Positions 1-9,499 are shown, counted from the stretch's first letter. The stretch: 64,000 nucleotides of DNA from Corynebacterium glyciniphilum AJ 3170 (GCF_007673095.1 NZ_VDYZ01000008.1:121927-185926), one strand, 5' to 3'. Made by a program: numbers and translations. The notes: a model not told the origin generated them from the sequence alone.

Positions 1-1420
1 GGATCGCTTGCCAGGGATCAGGAGTACTCACCGGCCAGTCAGAGCCCATGGCTAGCTGAGTACCTGCGGCAGCGAAGTCGGCGAAGGGATACATCCAGCC
101 GGAGCGTTTCTCGCCGAGCACGGGAAGATTGAGGTCAATGAGCTGCTCGTCGTAGTGAGCCCACAGGGCCTGGAGGTTGGCGGTGACCCCGAGAGCCGCC
201 ATGCGGGGCACGTCGGCGGGGTCGACAACCTGCAGATGGGCGATGTGGTGGCGCTCGTCGTCCTCAGCAGCGAGCGTTATGCCCTGCGAGGCTTCGAAAG
301 CGTCAAGCGCGCCGTGCACGGCAGCATCGCCGATGGCGTGGCAGTGGATGTCGAATCCGGCACCACGCAGTTCACGGAACGACGCGGCGAGGTGCTCCGG
401 GGTGAAGTAGTGCGTGCCGTGGTTCCCACCGCCTGTCATCCGTTCACAAGGGCAGTTTCCCTGTGCTGTGGAGGGTTCAAGATAAGGCTCGGTAACTGCA
501 GCGGTGAGGGATTCGACGATGCCGTCGAGCATGAACTTCACGTTCGTGGTGCGGAACTGCGGGCCGTCGACAGCCATCGTTTTCAGCCGGGCAGCTTCGT
601 CCGCAGGCACGTCGATATCGCGCCGCCACCACAGGGAAGCGGTAACTTCACAGGTCAGCACCCCGTCCTCCACGGCATCGATATACGCCTGGTAGGTGTC
701 GCCGTGACCGAGGTAATCGCCGACGATGGCATCGATGTAGCCGGTCACACCGACCTCGTGCAGTCGGCGCTGTCCTTCGAGGATACCGGCGCGAAGTTCC
801 TCCGGAGTTTCCTTCGGTATCAGGGCTCCGACAAGATCCACGGCAGACTCATGCAGCGTGCCGGTGGGCTCACCGTCAGCATCACGGTCGATCACCCCAC
901 CGGACGGATCGAGGGTGGAGGCATCGATACCGGCACGGGTGAGTGCAGCAGAATTGACCCAACTGGAGTGGTGGTCAGCGCTGATCAACTGAATCGGTCG
1001 GTTCGTACCGGTTTCAGCGCAGAGTTCGTCGAGCAGGCTGGCGTGCGGTGCGCCACCTGGGAAGTCGCTCATCGACCAGCCCCCGCCCGTGAGCCAGTCG
1101 ACAGATCCTGGCTCGGTGATGAGCGCGCGGCGGATACGGGCGAGGGCGCCGTCCACGGTGTCACAGTCACTGAGGTCCAGCGACAGTGTCTCGATACCTG
1201 CGAAGACCGGATGGACGTGAGCGTCTACGAAACCGGGGGTGACAAGCCCTCCGTGGGCATCGATGATCTCCGATCCCTCGAGCAGGTCGGAGTTCACACC
1301 GACCCTGAGGTCGGTGAGCACTCCGTCCTGCACGACAACGGTGTCAGCGTCGAGAACATCATGGCCGTCGAAGATCACCGCATTGACAATGGTGAATGAG
1401 TCGGTTCCAGCGAGGTACAC
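1..1420 (-). CDS. YtcJ-type metal-dependent amidohydrolase (3' part beyond window)
   Basis: Translating the minus strand gives one uninterrupted frame that runs off the left edge, so the C-terminus is missing. It shows the amidohydrolase layout: a small beta domain with VTPGFVDAHVHP near residues 60-71, GGGW in the next stretch, DADGEPTG, FMLDGIVES carrying the usual Lys/Asp environment, HCHAIGD, and HLQVVDP. These are landmarks of the YtcJ-like branch, whose members hydrolyse amide or related C-N bonds with divalent metal; the substrate cannot be read from sequence. I chose the GTG at 1420 because GGGAG lies five bases upstream; an in-frame GTG at 1426 overlaps that ribosome site. It is divergent from the Lrp regulator at 1603. 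A full-length relative lies at 12805. Confidence 0.85.
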   Translation of the reverse strand, partial: MYLAGTDSFTIVNAVIFDGHDVLDADTVVVQDGVLTDLRVGVNSDLLEGSEIIDAHGGLVTPGFVDAHVHPVFAGIETLSLDLSDCDTVDGALARIRRALITEPGSVDWLTGGGWSMSDFPGGAPHASLLDELCAETGTNRPIQLISADHHSSWVNSAALTRAGIDASTLDPSGGVIDRDADGEPTGTLHESAVDLVGALIPKETPEELRAGILEGQRRLHEVGVTGYIDAIVGDYLGHGDTYQAYIDAVEDGVLTCEVTASLWWRRDIDVPADEAARLKTMAVDGPQFRTTNVKFMLDGIVESLTAAVTEPYLEPSTAQGNCPCERMTGGGNHGTHYFTPEHLAASFRELRGAGFDIHCHAIGDAAVHGALDAFEASQGITLAAEDDERHHIAHLQVVDPADVPRMAALGVTANLQALWAHYDEQLIDLNLPVLGEKRSGWMYPFADFAAAGTQLAMGSDWPVSTPDPWQAI

Positions 1421-1466
1421 ATACACTCCCGAATACGATCGTGGCGTCGGTGGTTTTGACGAGCGT

Positions 1467-1525
1467 ACTACATAGTAGTGGTGAAAAACACAGGTTCTCG
1501 GTTGTTGATCAACCTTTAACAACCG
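1467..1525. promoter_or_regulatory. Divergent control region with nested palindromes
   Basis: Between the amidohydrolase and the Lrp gene lie three symmetric elements: ACTACATAGTAGT at 1467-1479, an 8-bp inverted repeat CGGTTGTT (1499-1506) with AACAACCG (1518-1525), and inside it the perfect palindrome GTTGATCAAC at 1504-1513. The area is AT-richer than its surroundings. Lrp/AsnC proteins commonly bind such sites next to their own gene, so autoregulation and control of the divergent amidohydrolase are reasonable. The symmetry is seen directly; the binding protein is inferred. Confidence 0.5.
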
Positions 1526-1602
1526 AAATCGCATAGAAACACCAGCACAACAACGAATCCGGTACGCTGGCGTCAGTCGGGACCTAGTCAAGGAGATGAC
1601 AG

Positions 1603-2082
1603 ATGAACGACGGACCTCCACGGATCGCCAGCGAGAACCTCAACCTCGACAGTAAGTCGAAACGGATCATCGAGGAGCTCCAGCACGACGGACGACGGAC
1701 CTACTCGGAGATCGGAAAGGCCGTCGGCCTGTCCGAAGCAGCCGTGCGCCAGCGCGTCGCAAAACTCATTGATTCCGGTGCGATGCAGATTGTCGCGGTC
1801 ACCGATCCTCGTCAGCTCGGCTTCGCTCGCCAAGCGATGATCGGCGTCAGGGTTACCGGCGCAATCACTCCGGTGGCTGATGTGATCGCCGAACTGCCCA
1901 CCGCCGACTACGTCGTCGTCACCGCGGGTGTGTACGACATCCTCGCTGAAGTCGTCTGCTCCGATGATTCCGAACTCCTTGATGTCCTGAACACCATCCG
2001 CGCCATTCCTGGCGTGCGAGAGACCGAAACCATGACCTACCTCGACCTGAGGAACCAGAAGTACAACTGGGGTACACGATGA
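1603..2082 (+). CDS. Lrp/AsnC family transcriptional regulator
   Basis: A 159-residue protein of typical Lrp length. The N-terminal winged helix-turn-helix spans about residues 15-65 (SEIGKAVGLSEAAVRQRVAKL is its core), followed by an RAM ligand domain from about residue 75, with the usual VVVTAGVYDILAEVVC strand and a terminal MTYLDLR strand. AGGAGATGACAG precedes the ATG. Its stop overlaps the aminotransferase start (ATGA), so both are translated together, which suggests it senses an amine or amino acid handled by that enzyme. It also faces the amidohydrolase at 1420 across a palindrome-rich intergenic region. Confidence 0.9.
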   Translation: MNDGPPRIASENLNLDSKSKRIIEELQHDGRRTYSEIGKAVGLSEAAVRQRVAKLIDSGAMQIVAVTDPRQLGFARQAMIGVRVTGAITPVADVIAELPTADYVVVTAGVYDILAEVVCSDDSELLDVLNTIRAIPGVRETETMTYLDLRNQKYNWGTR

Positions 2083-3455
2083 CAGATCAGACCACACGCA
2101 CACAGAACGCTCTGCGCGACCACTTGTGGATGCACATGGCAGATCACAGCCACCTCTACCGGGGCGGCACTACACCGGTGATCACCCGCGGCGAAGGCCA
2201 CCACATCTACGACGACACCGGGCGTAGGATCTTCGACGGCCTAGCCGGGCTCTTCGTCGTCCAGGCTGGACACGGTCGCGAAGAGATCGCGCAGACAGCC
2301 TACGAACAGACGAAGAAGCTCGGCTTCATGCCGCTGTGGTCCTATGCCCACGAACCAGCCGTCGAGCTCTCCGAACGTCTCGCCGGCTACGCCCCCGGAG
2401 ACCTTAATCGAGTGTTTTTCACGTCCGGCGGTGGCGACTCCGTGGAGTCCGCGTTCAAGCTGGCGAAGAACTACTTCCGGCTGATGGGAAAACCCGGAAA
2501 GCACAAGGTCATCTCCCGCGCAGTCGCCTATCACGGCACACCACACGGTGCACTGACTGTGACCAGCCTGCCGGGTCTACGCAATCAGTTTGAACCCCTG
2601 GTCCCCGGTGGACTGAAGGTTCCGAACACGAACTTCTACCGTGCCGACGAACGGTTCGACGGCGACGAGAAAGCGTTCGGGCTCTGGGCCGCCGACCGGA
2701 TCGCAGAGGCGATCGAGTTCGAAGGCCCTGACTCTGTGGCAGCGGTATTCCTCGAACCGGTGCAGAACTCAGGCGGCTGCTTCCCTCCGCCACCAGGCTA
2801 CTTCAAACGTGTCCGCGAGATCTGCGATCAGTACGACGTCCTGCTGGTTTCTGATGAAACAATCTGTGCATTCGGTCGGATCGGCGACATGTTCGCCTGC
2901 AACGACTTCGGCTACATCCCCGATATCATCACCTGTGCCAAAGGACTGACCAGTGGATATGCGCCACTGGGAGCGATGATTGCCTCTGACCGTCTCTTCG
3001 AACCCTTCGGACACGGCGGCGAAATTTTCTCCCACGGCTACACATTCGGCGGCCACCCCGTCGCCTGCGCCGTGGCGATGACCAATCTTGACATCTTCGA
3101 ACGTGAAGGGCTCAACGACCGTGTCCATGAGAACGCCCCGGCGTTCCGTCGCACCCTGGAGAAGCTGCTCGATCTTCCGATCGTCGGCGATGTGCGCGGC
3201 GAAGGTTACTTCTACGGCATCGAGCTGGTCAAGGACAAGGCCACCAAGGAGACCTTCAGCGATGAGGAGAGCGAGCGCATCCTCAAGGGCTTCGTCACCG
3301 GTAAACTCTGGGAGGAGGGCCTGTACTGCCGAGCAGATGACCGGGGCGACCCTGTCATCCAACTCTCCCCTCCCCTGACCATCGGCCAGCTCGAGTTCGA
3401 CGAGATTGAGTCAATTCTTCGGTCGGTCCTCACACGAGCATCCGAACTGATGTGA
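2079..3455 (+). CDS. Class III aminotransferase (omega-amino acid or diamine type)
   Basis: A 458-residue PLP enzyme of fold type I. Visible landmarks are the substrate-loop start GGTTPVITRGEGHHIYDD, TSGGGDSVESAFKLA for the phosphate-binding turn, AYHGTPHG, FLEPVQNSGG, the Asp-containing DETICAFGR near residue 258, and the Schiff-base Lys288 in CAKGLTSG. The family moves amino groups from beta-alanine, putrescine, GABA or similar primary amines to pyruvate or 2-oxoglutarate. Coupling to an Lrp regulator and the amine oxidase and agmatine genes further right favour a polyamine-related donor, but this is inference. It ends 25 bases before the convergent TetR gene. Confidence 0.88.
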   Translation: MTDQTTRTQNALRDHLWMHMADHSHLYRGGTTPVITRGEGHHIYDDTGRRIFDGLAGLFVVQAGHGREEIAQTAYEQTKKLGFMPLWSYAHEPAVELSERLAGYAPGDLNRVFFTSGGGDSVESAFKLAKNYFRLMGKPGKHKVISRAVAYHGTPHGALTVTSLPGLRNQFEPLVPGGLKVPNTNFYRADERFDGDEKAFGLWAADRIAEAIEFEGPDSVAAVFLEPVQNSGGCFPPPPGYFKRVREICDQYDVLLVSDETICAFGRIGDMFACNDFGYIPDIITCAKGLTSGYAPLGAMIASDRLFEPFGHGGEIFSHGYTFGGHPVACAVAMTNLDIFEREGLNDRVHENAPAFRRTLEKLLDLPIVGDVRGEGYFYGIELVKDKATKETFSDEESERILKGFVTGKLWEEGLYCRADDRGDPVIQLSPPLTIGQLEFDEIESILRSVLTRASELM

Positions 3456-3480
3456 CGAAGTAGTATTCCCGGAGCTGGCG

Positions 3481-4194
3481 TCACAGCCCCACCAACGCCG
3501 CCACCCGGTCCACCAGTGCCTGCAGCCCCCATTCGAAGGGATCGTCGGCGTAGGGGTTCGCTGCGCCGGACGGGGCGTCCGTGACCCGCGCAGTGAACGC
3601 CTCCACCGCTGCCTGGAACGTCGGCGCATCCGACTCCTCCGGCGCTGAGGAGAAGATCTCCGTCGGAGCGTTGGCATCCATCGCCGAGCCGTACAGGAAC
3701 GACTCGAAGGAGACGATCACGGTCACGACCTGTGCACGCGGGACACCCGCCGCGACCAGCCCGGCCGACACCGTCTCGTACATCCGCCGGGTCGCAGGGG
3801 CACCGGAGACCGGCATCGTGGCGATAAGAGGTACGAGCTCCGGGTACGCCGCAAAGACGTCCCGGTACGACCGCCCCCAGGACCACAGCGCGACCGGCAA
3901 CGCCCCGGCAGGGCTCTGCGCATCGACGAGCTTCCCGAGTGCGGACGCATCCACCCGGGACATCACCGCGTCCTCCACCAGCAGCAACAGGTCCGCTTTG
4001 TTGGCGATGTGATTGTAGAGGGCGGAGACCGACACCCCCAGACGATCCGCCAGGCGTTTCATCGTGAGACGCCCCTGCCCCTCCTCGGTGACAAGGATCA
4101 GTGCGGCGTCGGCGATCCGCTCACGGTCGAGCACCGGAGCCGTCGGCCGTCCTGCACGCCGTCCCGTCCTGTGGTCCGTTCGACTCTCCGTCAC
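3481..4194 (-). CDS. TetR family transcriptional regulator
   Basis: A 237-residue protein with an N-terminal helix-turn-helix at about residues 25-70, recognisable by RIADAALILVTEEG, LTMKRLADRLGVSVSALYNH and IANKADLLLLV. The rest is a helical ligand and dimer domain of the TetR_C type. It is transcribed away from the amine oxidase gene, the usual arrangement for a local repressor, and a 13-bp palindrome lies in the shared intergenic region at 4393-4405. I infer that it controls the amine-utilisation run starting at 4442. The effector is unknown. Confidence 0.88.
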   Translation of the reverse strand: MTESRTDHRTGRRAGRPTAPVLDRERIADAALILVTEEGQGRLTMKRLADRLGVSVSALYNHIANKADLLLLVEDAVMSRVDASALGKLVDAQSPAGALPVALWSWGRSYRDVFAAYPELVPLIATMPVSGAPATRRMYETVSAGLVAAGVPRAQVVTVIVSFESFLYGSAMDANAPTEIFSSAPEESDAPTFQAAVEAFTARVTDAPSGAANPYADDPFEWGLQALVDRVAALVGL

Positions 4195-4392
4195 AACTAT
4201 CCCGGCCTCTCCAACCGCCGTATCCGCTGCCTCCGAGACAACTGGACGCGAATGTCACAAATAATTTACATGAGTGGCACCAATCACATCAGTGCAGGTC
4301 GTGCATGTCTCCAGTGAATCACAAGCGTCCCCCGCTCCGTCACACCGCGATATTTTCTCGGCCGAAACCTGGCGTTCCCGCCGCCATGGATG

Positions 4393-4405
4393 TACGGTCA
4401 CCGTA
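4393..4405. promoter_or_regulatory. 13-bp palindrome upstream of the amine oxidase
   Basis: TACGGTCACCGTA is a perfect inverted repeat with one central base, about 37 bases upstream of the oxidase ATG, in the 247-bp gap between tetR and the oxidase. Its position near the likely transcription start fits a repressor operator. Assignment to the adjacent TetR protein is inference. Confidence 0.4.
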
Positions 4406-4441
4406 AACGAATGTGGTTCATTTAACAAGGAGGACACAAAC

Positions 4442-5926
4442 ATGACCACCACCACTCACGACCGTGACGTTGTCGTCATCGGCGCAGGTCCAGCCGGCCT
4501 CACCGCCGCCTACACCCTGGCCAAGGCCGGCAAGTCCGTCACCGTCCTCGAGGCCCGCGACCGCGTCGGCGGACGCACCTGGAACGGGACCGCCGTCGAC
4601 GGCAACGGCAATCCGCACTTCATCGAGATCGGCGGACAGTGGATCTCCCCCGACCAGACACGGCTGATCGAGATGGTCGACGAACTCGGCCTCGAGACCT
4701 ACCAGCGTTACCGCGAGGGCAAGTCCGTCTACGTCTCACCGGACGGCTCCCGTCACACCTACGAAGGTGACCGCCTCCCCTGCTCGGCCGAGACCGAAGC
4801 CGAGATGAACAAACTCATCGCCCTGATGGATGATCTCGCCGACGAGGTCGGGGCCGAAACCCCCTGGGCCGCAGAACGGGCCGCCGAACTCGACACCGTC
4901 CCCTTCCGCGACTGGCTCTCCCAGCACAGCGACGACCAGGAGGCCATCGACAATGTGTCGATCTACGTCGCCTCCGGCATGCTGACCAAACCGTCCTACG
5001 CGTTCTCCACGCTGCAGGCCGTTCTGATGGCCGCCTCCGCCGGATCCTTCTCCAATCTGGTGGATGAGGATTTCATCCTCGACAAGCGCGTGGTCGGCGG
5101 CATGCAGTCCGTCTCGCTCACCCTCGCCGACAAGATCCGTGAACTTGGCGGTGACATCATCCTCTCTTCTCCGGTGCGGGAACTCACCTGGGCCGACGTC
5201 GACCCGACGACCGCCGACGAGGCGAACGGGATCCCCGCGGACGTCCGTAACGGCGTCCCGGACAACGGTGCCCCCGGAGCTGTCACTGCCGTGTCCGACA
5301 GCGTCACCGTGCATGCCAGGAACGTAGTGCTGGCTGTCCCCCCGAACCTCTACAACCGCATCCAGTTCGTCCCCCCGATGCCCCGGGAGCAGCACATCGC
5401 GCACCAGCACATTTCCATGGGCCTGGTGATCAAGATCCACGCGGTCTACGAAACCCCCTTCTGGCGCGACAAGGGCCTCTCCGGCACGTCCTTCGGTGGC
5501 GGACGCCTGGTCCAGGAGGTCTACGACAACACCAACGTCCAATGGCAGAACGGACAGCCTGTCGAGGACGCCAACGGCACCCTGGTCGGTTTCATCTCCG
5601 ACGTCTACGCGGAGAAGATGTGGGCACTGCCCGAGGCCGAGCGTAAGGAGGCCATCCTCTCCGCGATGGCTGACTACCTCGGCCAGGAGACCATGAATCC
5701 CATCGCCTTCTACCTGTCTGACATGGCCGCCGAGGAGTGGACCCGGGGCGCCTACGCCACCAGCTACGACCTGGGCGGGCTCCACCGGTGGGGCCATCTG
5801 CAGAATCAGCCGACCGGCCCGATCCACTACGCGTGCTCCGACATCGCCGCCGAGGGTTACCAGCATGTCGACGGCGCTGTCCGTCAGGGCGAGGCCGTGG
5901 CCAACACCATCATCGAGGGGCTCTGA
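4442..5926 (+). CDS. Flavin monoamine oxidase, putrescine-oxidase-like
   Basis: A 494-residue FAD amine oxidase. The N-terminus holds the dinucleotide site VVIGAGPAGLTAAYTL followed by EARDRVGGRTWN, then IEIGGQWISPDQTRL, a pattern shared with actinobacterial putrescine oxidases. The C-terminus has the second FAD segment GYQHVDGAVRQGEAVANTI. The reaction expected is oxidative deamination of a primary amine to aldehyde, ammonia and hydrogen peroxide; putrescine would give 4-aminobutanal, a substrate for the aldehyde dehydrogenase at 14486. I chose the ATG at 4442, preceded by AAGGAGG; the frame is open further upstream but lacks a comparable ribosome site. It is the first gene of a rightward run. 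Confidence 0.88.
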   Translation: MTTTTHDRDVVVIGAGPAGLTAAYTLAKAGKSVTVLEARDRVGGRTWNGTAVDGNGNPHFIEIGGQWISPDQTRLIEMVDELGLETYQRYREGKSVYVSPDGSRHTYEGDRLPCSAETEAEMNKLIALMDDLADEVGAETPWAAERAAELDTVPFRDWLSQHSDDQEAIDNVSIYVASGMLTKPSYAFSTLQAVLMAASAGSFSNLVDEDFILDKRVVGGMQSVSLTLADKIRELGGDIILSSPVRELTWADVDPTTADEANGIPADVRNGVPDNGAPGAVTAVSDSVTVHARNVVLAVPPNLYNRIQFVPPMPREQHIAHQHISMGLVIKIHAVYETPFWRDKGLSGTSFGGGRLVQEVYDNTNVQWQNGQPVEDANGTLVGFISDVYAEKMWALPEAERKEAILSAMADYLGQETMNPIAFYLSDMAAEEWTRGAYATSYDLGGLHRWGHLQNQPTGPIHYACSDIAAEGYQHVDGAVRQGEAVANTIIEGL

Positions 5927-5929
5927 GCC

Positions 5930-6859
5930 ATGACCACTGCGCGCATCGTCGTCGGTTACAGTGCGACGTCAACGGGACGGGACGCCCTGCGCCTCGGTAT
6001 CGCCATCGCGAGAGAACGTGACGCCCACCTGTACCTGGTGATGGTCGCCCCCGAGGATGACATCTTCACCGCCGCCCAGCCTTTCGACCAGAGCTACGGC
6101 CGGATCCGCGACCGCCAGCTGCAGACCTGGCTCGATGAGGCCGCGCTGACCGTTCCCGAGGACATCCAGTGCTCAACCCACCTTGTCCCCGGCCAATCAG
6201 CCCCGGAAGGGCTCCTCGACGCGGCCCGGCAGCTGGGCGGGGGAATCATCGTCACCGGATCACGACCGGGTGGCCTTCTCCGACGGCACCGGCTGGGTAC
6301 CATGGCATCCCACCTGCTCCATGCGTCCCACGTGCCGGTCGCCCTGGCACCCGCCGGATACGACCACCCCGGCCCCCTCGGACATGTCACCGCCATGTTC
6401 GGCCCCCGTCGCGGCGCCACCGACCTCATCGGCGAATCCATCATCACGGCCCGCAACCGTGGGATTCCGCTACGCCTGGTGTCCCTGGTGACTCTCGATG
6501 TCAGCGACAAAACCGTGCCGCAGGACGAGTCGGAGGTGACCACCGATGTCCTCCAGGACCTCGAGACCTACGCCACCAAGCGTCTGGCCGAGGACGCCAC
6601 CGAGCTCGTCGAAGCCGGCCGGGCGACAACACACATCGCCACCGGACGAGACGTCCCCGCCGCGATGGCCGAACTCAACTGGCACGACGACGAGATCGTC
6701 CTCGTCGCCTCGTCCCGTCTGGCCAGTCACGGCCGCATGTTCCTGGGTTCCACCGCCACGAAGATGCTGCGGGTCGCACCGGTGCCGGTGATCGTCATCC
6801 CGTCCGGCTACTCCTTCCATGAACCGGACCACGCCACCGACCCCGAACCGGAGGGCTGA
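5930..6859 (+). CDS. Tandem-domain universal stress protein
   Basis: A 309-residue protein of two UspA-like halves. The first has RIVVGYSATSTGRDAL at its start and IIVTGSRPGGLLRRHRLGTMASHLL for the nucleotide loop; the second half ends with VLVASSRL, FLGSTATKMLRVAPVPVIVIP, the usual G-2x-G-9x-GS/T type segment. It begins three bases after the amine oxidase stop, so it is probably co-transcribed. A link to peroxide or aldehyde stress made by the oxidase is plausible but not shown by the sequence. Confidence 0.85.
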   Translation: MTTARIVVGYSATSTGRDALRLGIAIARERDAHLYLVMVAPEDDIFTAAQPFDQSYGRIRDRQLQTWLDEAALTVPEDIQCSTHLVPGQSAPEGLLDAARQLGGGIIVTGSRPGGLLRRHRLGTMASHLLHASHVPVALAPAGYDHPGPLGHVTAMFGPRRGATDLIGESIITARNRGIPLRLVSLVTLDVSDKTVPQDESEVTTDVLQDLETYATKRLAEDATELVEAGRATTHIATGRDVPAAMAELNWHDDEIVLVASSRLASHGRMFLGSTATKMLRVAPVPVIVIPSGYSFHEPDHATDPEPEG

Positions 6860-6863
6860 CACC

Positions 6864-8450
6864 ATGACCTCACACACCACCGGCACCGGAACGACGGCCA
6901 GTACCGTCCCCAGAGACAAGGGCCTCGCCAAAGGCCAGATCGGCGTCCTGGGCACCGTCGTCATCGGCGTGGGCTGCATCGCCCCCGCCTACACCCTGAC
7001 CTCAGGTCTGGGCCCGACGATCGCCGAAGTCGGCGCCCATGTCCCCGCGATCCTGATCCTCGGTTTCCTCCCGATGCTCCTGGTGGCTTTCGGCTACCGC
7101 GAGCTGAACTCCCGCTTCCCGGACTCCGGTACGTCCTTCACCTGGGCCACCAAAGCTTTCTCACCGTGGGTCGGATGGATGGGTGGATGGGGCCTGATCG
7201 CAGCGACCGTCATCGTCCTGTCGAACTTGGCCGCCGTCGCCGTGGACTTCCTCTACATCCTGCTCGGCCAGATATTCGACAACCAGGACATCGCCGACCT
7301 CACCCGGAACCTCTGGGTCAACATCCCGACCACGCTGGTCTTCATCGCGATCGCCGCCTGGGTCTCCTACCGGGGGCTGGGGTCGACGAAGATGGTCCAG
7401 TACATCCTCGTGGCGATCCAGCTCGTGGTGCTCACCGCCTTCGCCGTCTCCGCGATCGTGCAGGCGAACAACGGCAGTTCCTTCGACCCCACACCGATCA
7501 GCCTCGAGTGGTTCAACCCGGCCGGCATCGAGAGCTTCTCCGTGATCGCTGCCGGTATCTCGCTCTCCATCTTCATGTTCTGGGGCTGGGACACCACGTT
7601 GACCATGAATGAGGAGACCAAGGACCCGAAGACGACCGCCAGCCGGGCGTCCACCATCACCGTGGTCATCATCATCGCGATCTACACACTCTGTGCTGTC
7701 GGCGTGGTGGCCTGGGCAGGTACCGGCTCCGAAGGCCTGGGTGCAGGTAACCCGGCCAACCAGGAGTCCCTGTTCGCCGCCCTGGCCTCCCCCATCATGG
7801 GACCGTTCGCGATCCTCATGTCGATCACCGTACTGACCTCGTCGTTCTCCTCACTGAACTCGACGATGATCTCCCCGTCCCGCACACTCCTGGCCATGGG
7901 CTACTACCAGGCACTGCCTCCGGTCTTCTCGAAGATCAGTCCACGGTTCCGCACCCCCTCCGTCGCCACCGTCACCTCCGCGGTCGCCGCCGGTGGTTTC
8001 TACACCATCACCCGGCTGATCAGTGAGAACGCCCTCTGGGACACCATCACGGCACTGGGGCTGATGATCTGCTTCTACTACGGCATCACCGCTCTGGCCT
8101 GCGTCTGGTACTTCCGCAAGGAACTGTTTGTGTCGGCCCGCACCACGATCTTCCGCTTCCTCTTCCCGCTGATCGGCGGTGTCGTCCTCCTGGTGATGTT
8201 CGTGCAGACCGCGGTCGACTCCCTCGACCCCGACTACGGTTCCGGAAACTCGATCGCCGGCATCGGGATGGTCTTCATCCTCGGCGTCGGTGTCCTGCTC
8301 ATCGGTGTGGTTCTGATGGTCTGGACCCGCGTCCTCCACCCCGCCTTCTTCCGTGGCGAGACCCTACCCGTCACCGAATCCACCAGCGACAACTCCGACA
8401 CACTCGACGACACTCCCGACACCACCCCGGAAAAGGAGCCGCTTCCGTGA
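6864..8450 (+). CDS. APC family amino acid/polyamine permease
   Basis: A 528-residue integral membrane protein with about 12 hydrophobic segments. The APC signature is visible in GQIGVLGTVVIGVGCIAPAYT at the first helix, FPDSGTSFTWATKAF between helices 2 and 3, and FWGWDTTLTMNEETKDP in the middle. The long C-terminal tail is rich in Thr, Asp and Pro. The start at 6864 follows GGAGGGCTGACACC; an upstream in-frame start would lie inside the universal stress protein gene. Placement between an amine oxidase and agmatine deiminase makes putrescine, agmatine or a related cation the likely cargo. Its stop overlaps the deiminase start (GTGA). Confidence 0.85.
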   Translation: MTSHTTGTGTTASTVPRDKGLAKGQIGVLGTVVIGVGCIAPAYTLTSGLGPTIAEVGAHVPAILILGFLPMLLVAFGYRELNSRFPDSGTSFTWATKAFSPWVGWMGGWGLIAATVIVLSNLAAVAVDFLYILLGQIFDNQDIADLTRNLWVNIPTTLVFIAIAAWVSYRGLGSTKMVQYILVAIQLVVLTAFAVSAIVQANNGSSFDPTPISLEWFNPAGIESFSVIAAGISLSIFMFWGWDTTLTMNEETKDPKTTASRASTITVVIIIAIYTLCAVGVVAWAGTGSEGLGAGNPANQESLFAALASPIMGPFAILMSITVLTSSFSSLNSTMISPSRTLLAMGYYQALPPVFSKISPRFRTPSVATVTSAVAAGGFYTITRLISENALWDTITALGLMICFYYGITALACVWYFRKELFVSARTTIFRFLFPLIGGVVLLVMFVQTAVDSLDPDYGSGNSIAGIGMVFILGVGVLLIGVVLMVWTRVLHPAFFRGETLPVTESTSDNSDTLDDTPDTTPEKEPLP

Positions 8451-9499
8451 CTTCCACCTCCCCCACCACCATGCCTGCCGAATGGTACCCGCACGAGCGA
8501 ACCTGGATGTCGTTCCCGACCGCCAACGACACCTTCGGCCCCGACGGTTCCGAGACGCTCGCCCGTGCCCGTGACGCGTGGGCCAGGGTCGCCCGCACCG
8601 TCGCACTGTATGAGCCTGTCACCCTGGTCGCAGACCCCGACGATGAGCAGGTCGCCCGAGACCTCCTTGCCGGCACCACCGGCATCACACTGGTCACCAC
8701 TCCGCTCGATGACGCCTGGATCCGAGATTCCGGCCCCACCTTCGTCCATGGCACCGACGGTTCCCTACGCGCCGTGAACTGGATCTTCAACGGGTGGGGC
8801 GCACAGTCCTGGGCCGCCTGGGAAAATGACGCCCGGTTGGCCACCACCGTCGCCGACGCCGCCGGCGTCCCCGCCGACGACTCACCGTTGGTCGGAGAAG
8901 GCGGCGGACTGCATGTCGACGGCCGTGGCACGGTGCTGCTGACCGATACCGTCCAGCTGGACCCGGACCGGAACGCCGGATGGACGAAGGAACAGGTAGA
9001 AGAAGAGATCCACACCCGCCTGGGAACCCGGCACGCCATATGGCTGCCCCGCGGGCTCACTCGGGACTACGACGGGTTCGGGACGAGAGGGCACGTGGAC
9101 ATCGTCGCCTCGTTCACCGAGGTCGGTCATGTGCTGCTGCACCGGCAGGACAACCCCGACCACCCGGACCATGAGGTCACCCGGGAACTCCGCAAGGTAC
9201 TGGACTCCGCCGTCGACGCTGACGGGAAACCCCTGACAGTCGTCGACCTCCCGGCCCCCGATGTCCTCCGGGACGAGGAGGGGTGGGTCGACTACTCCTA
9301 CATCAACCACCTGGTCTGCAACAACGCTGTCATCCTGTGCGCCTTCGGTGATGAGCAGGCCGACGAACGCGCACGGGGCATTCTCGCCGAGGCCTACCCC
9401 GGTCGCACCGTGGAACTCGTCGACGCCCGCGACATCTTCGCTTTCGGCGGCGGCATCCACTGCATCACCCAGCAGCAGCCAGAGGTGCGTCATGGATAA
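8447..9499 (+). CDS. aguA: Agmatine deiminase (PPAD family)
   Basis: A 350-residue guanidine-modifying enzyme that should convert agmatine to N-carbamoylputrescine and ammonia. Motifs in order: PAEWYPHERTWMSFP at the N-terminus, DDAWIRDSGPTF, NWIFNGWG, EGGGLHVDGRGTVL, HVDIVASF with the catalytic His-Asp pair region, YINHLVCNNAVI and the C-terminal FGGGIHCITQQQP carrying the nucleophilic Cys. GTG start preceded by AAAAGGAG and overlapping the permease stop. Its 3' end overlaps the amidase by 8 bases. Related peptidyl-arginine deiminases share this fold; the permease and oxidase context favours agmatine. Confidence 0.9.
   Translation: MTSTSPTTMPAEWYPHERTWMSFPTANDTFGPDGSETLARARDAWARVARTVALYEPVTLVADPDDEQVARDLLAGTTGITLVTTPLDDAWIRDSGPTFVHGTDGSLRAVNWIFNGWGAQSWAAWENDARLATTVADAAGVPADDSPLVGEGGGLHVDGRGTVLLTDTVQLDPDRNAGWTKEQVEEEIHTRLGTRHAIWLPRGLTRDYDGFGTRGHVDIVASFTEVGHVLLHRQDNPDHPDHEVTRELRKVLDSAVDADGKPLTVVDLPAPDVLRDEEGWVDYSYINHLVCNNAVILCAFGDEQADERARGILAEAYPGRTVELVDARDIFAFGGGIHCITQQQPEVRHG

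Noticed and set aside
155..1399. Long plus-strand open frame of over 400 codons
   Set aside because: It mirrors the truncated YtcJ amidohydrolase on the minus strand; its translation has no family motifs, whereas the opposite strand shows HxH, HAIGD and other landmarks.
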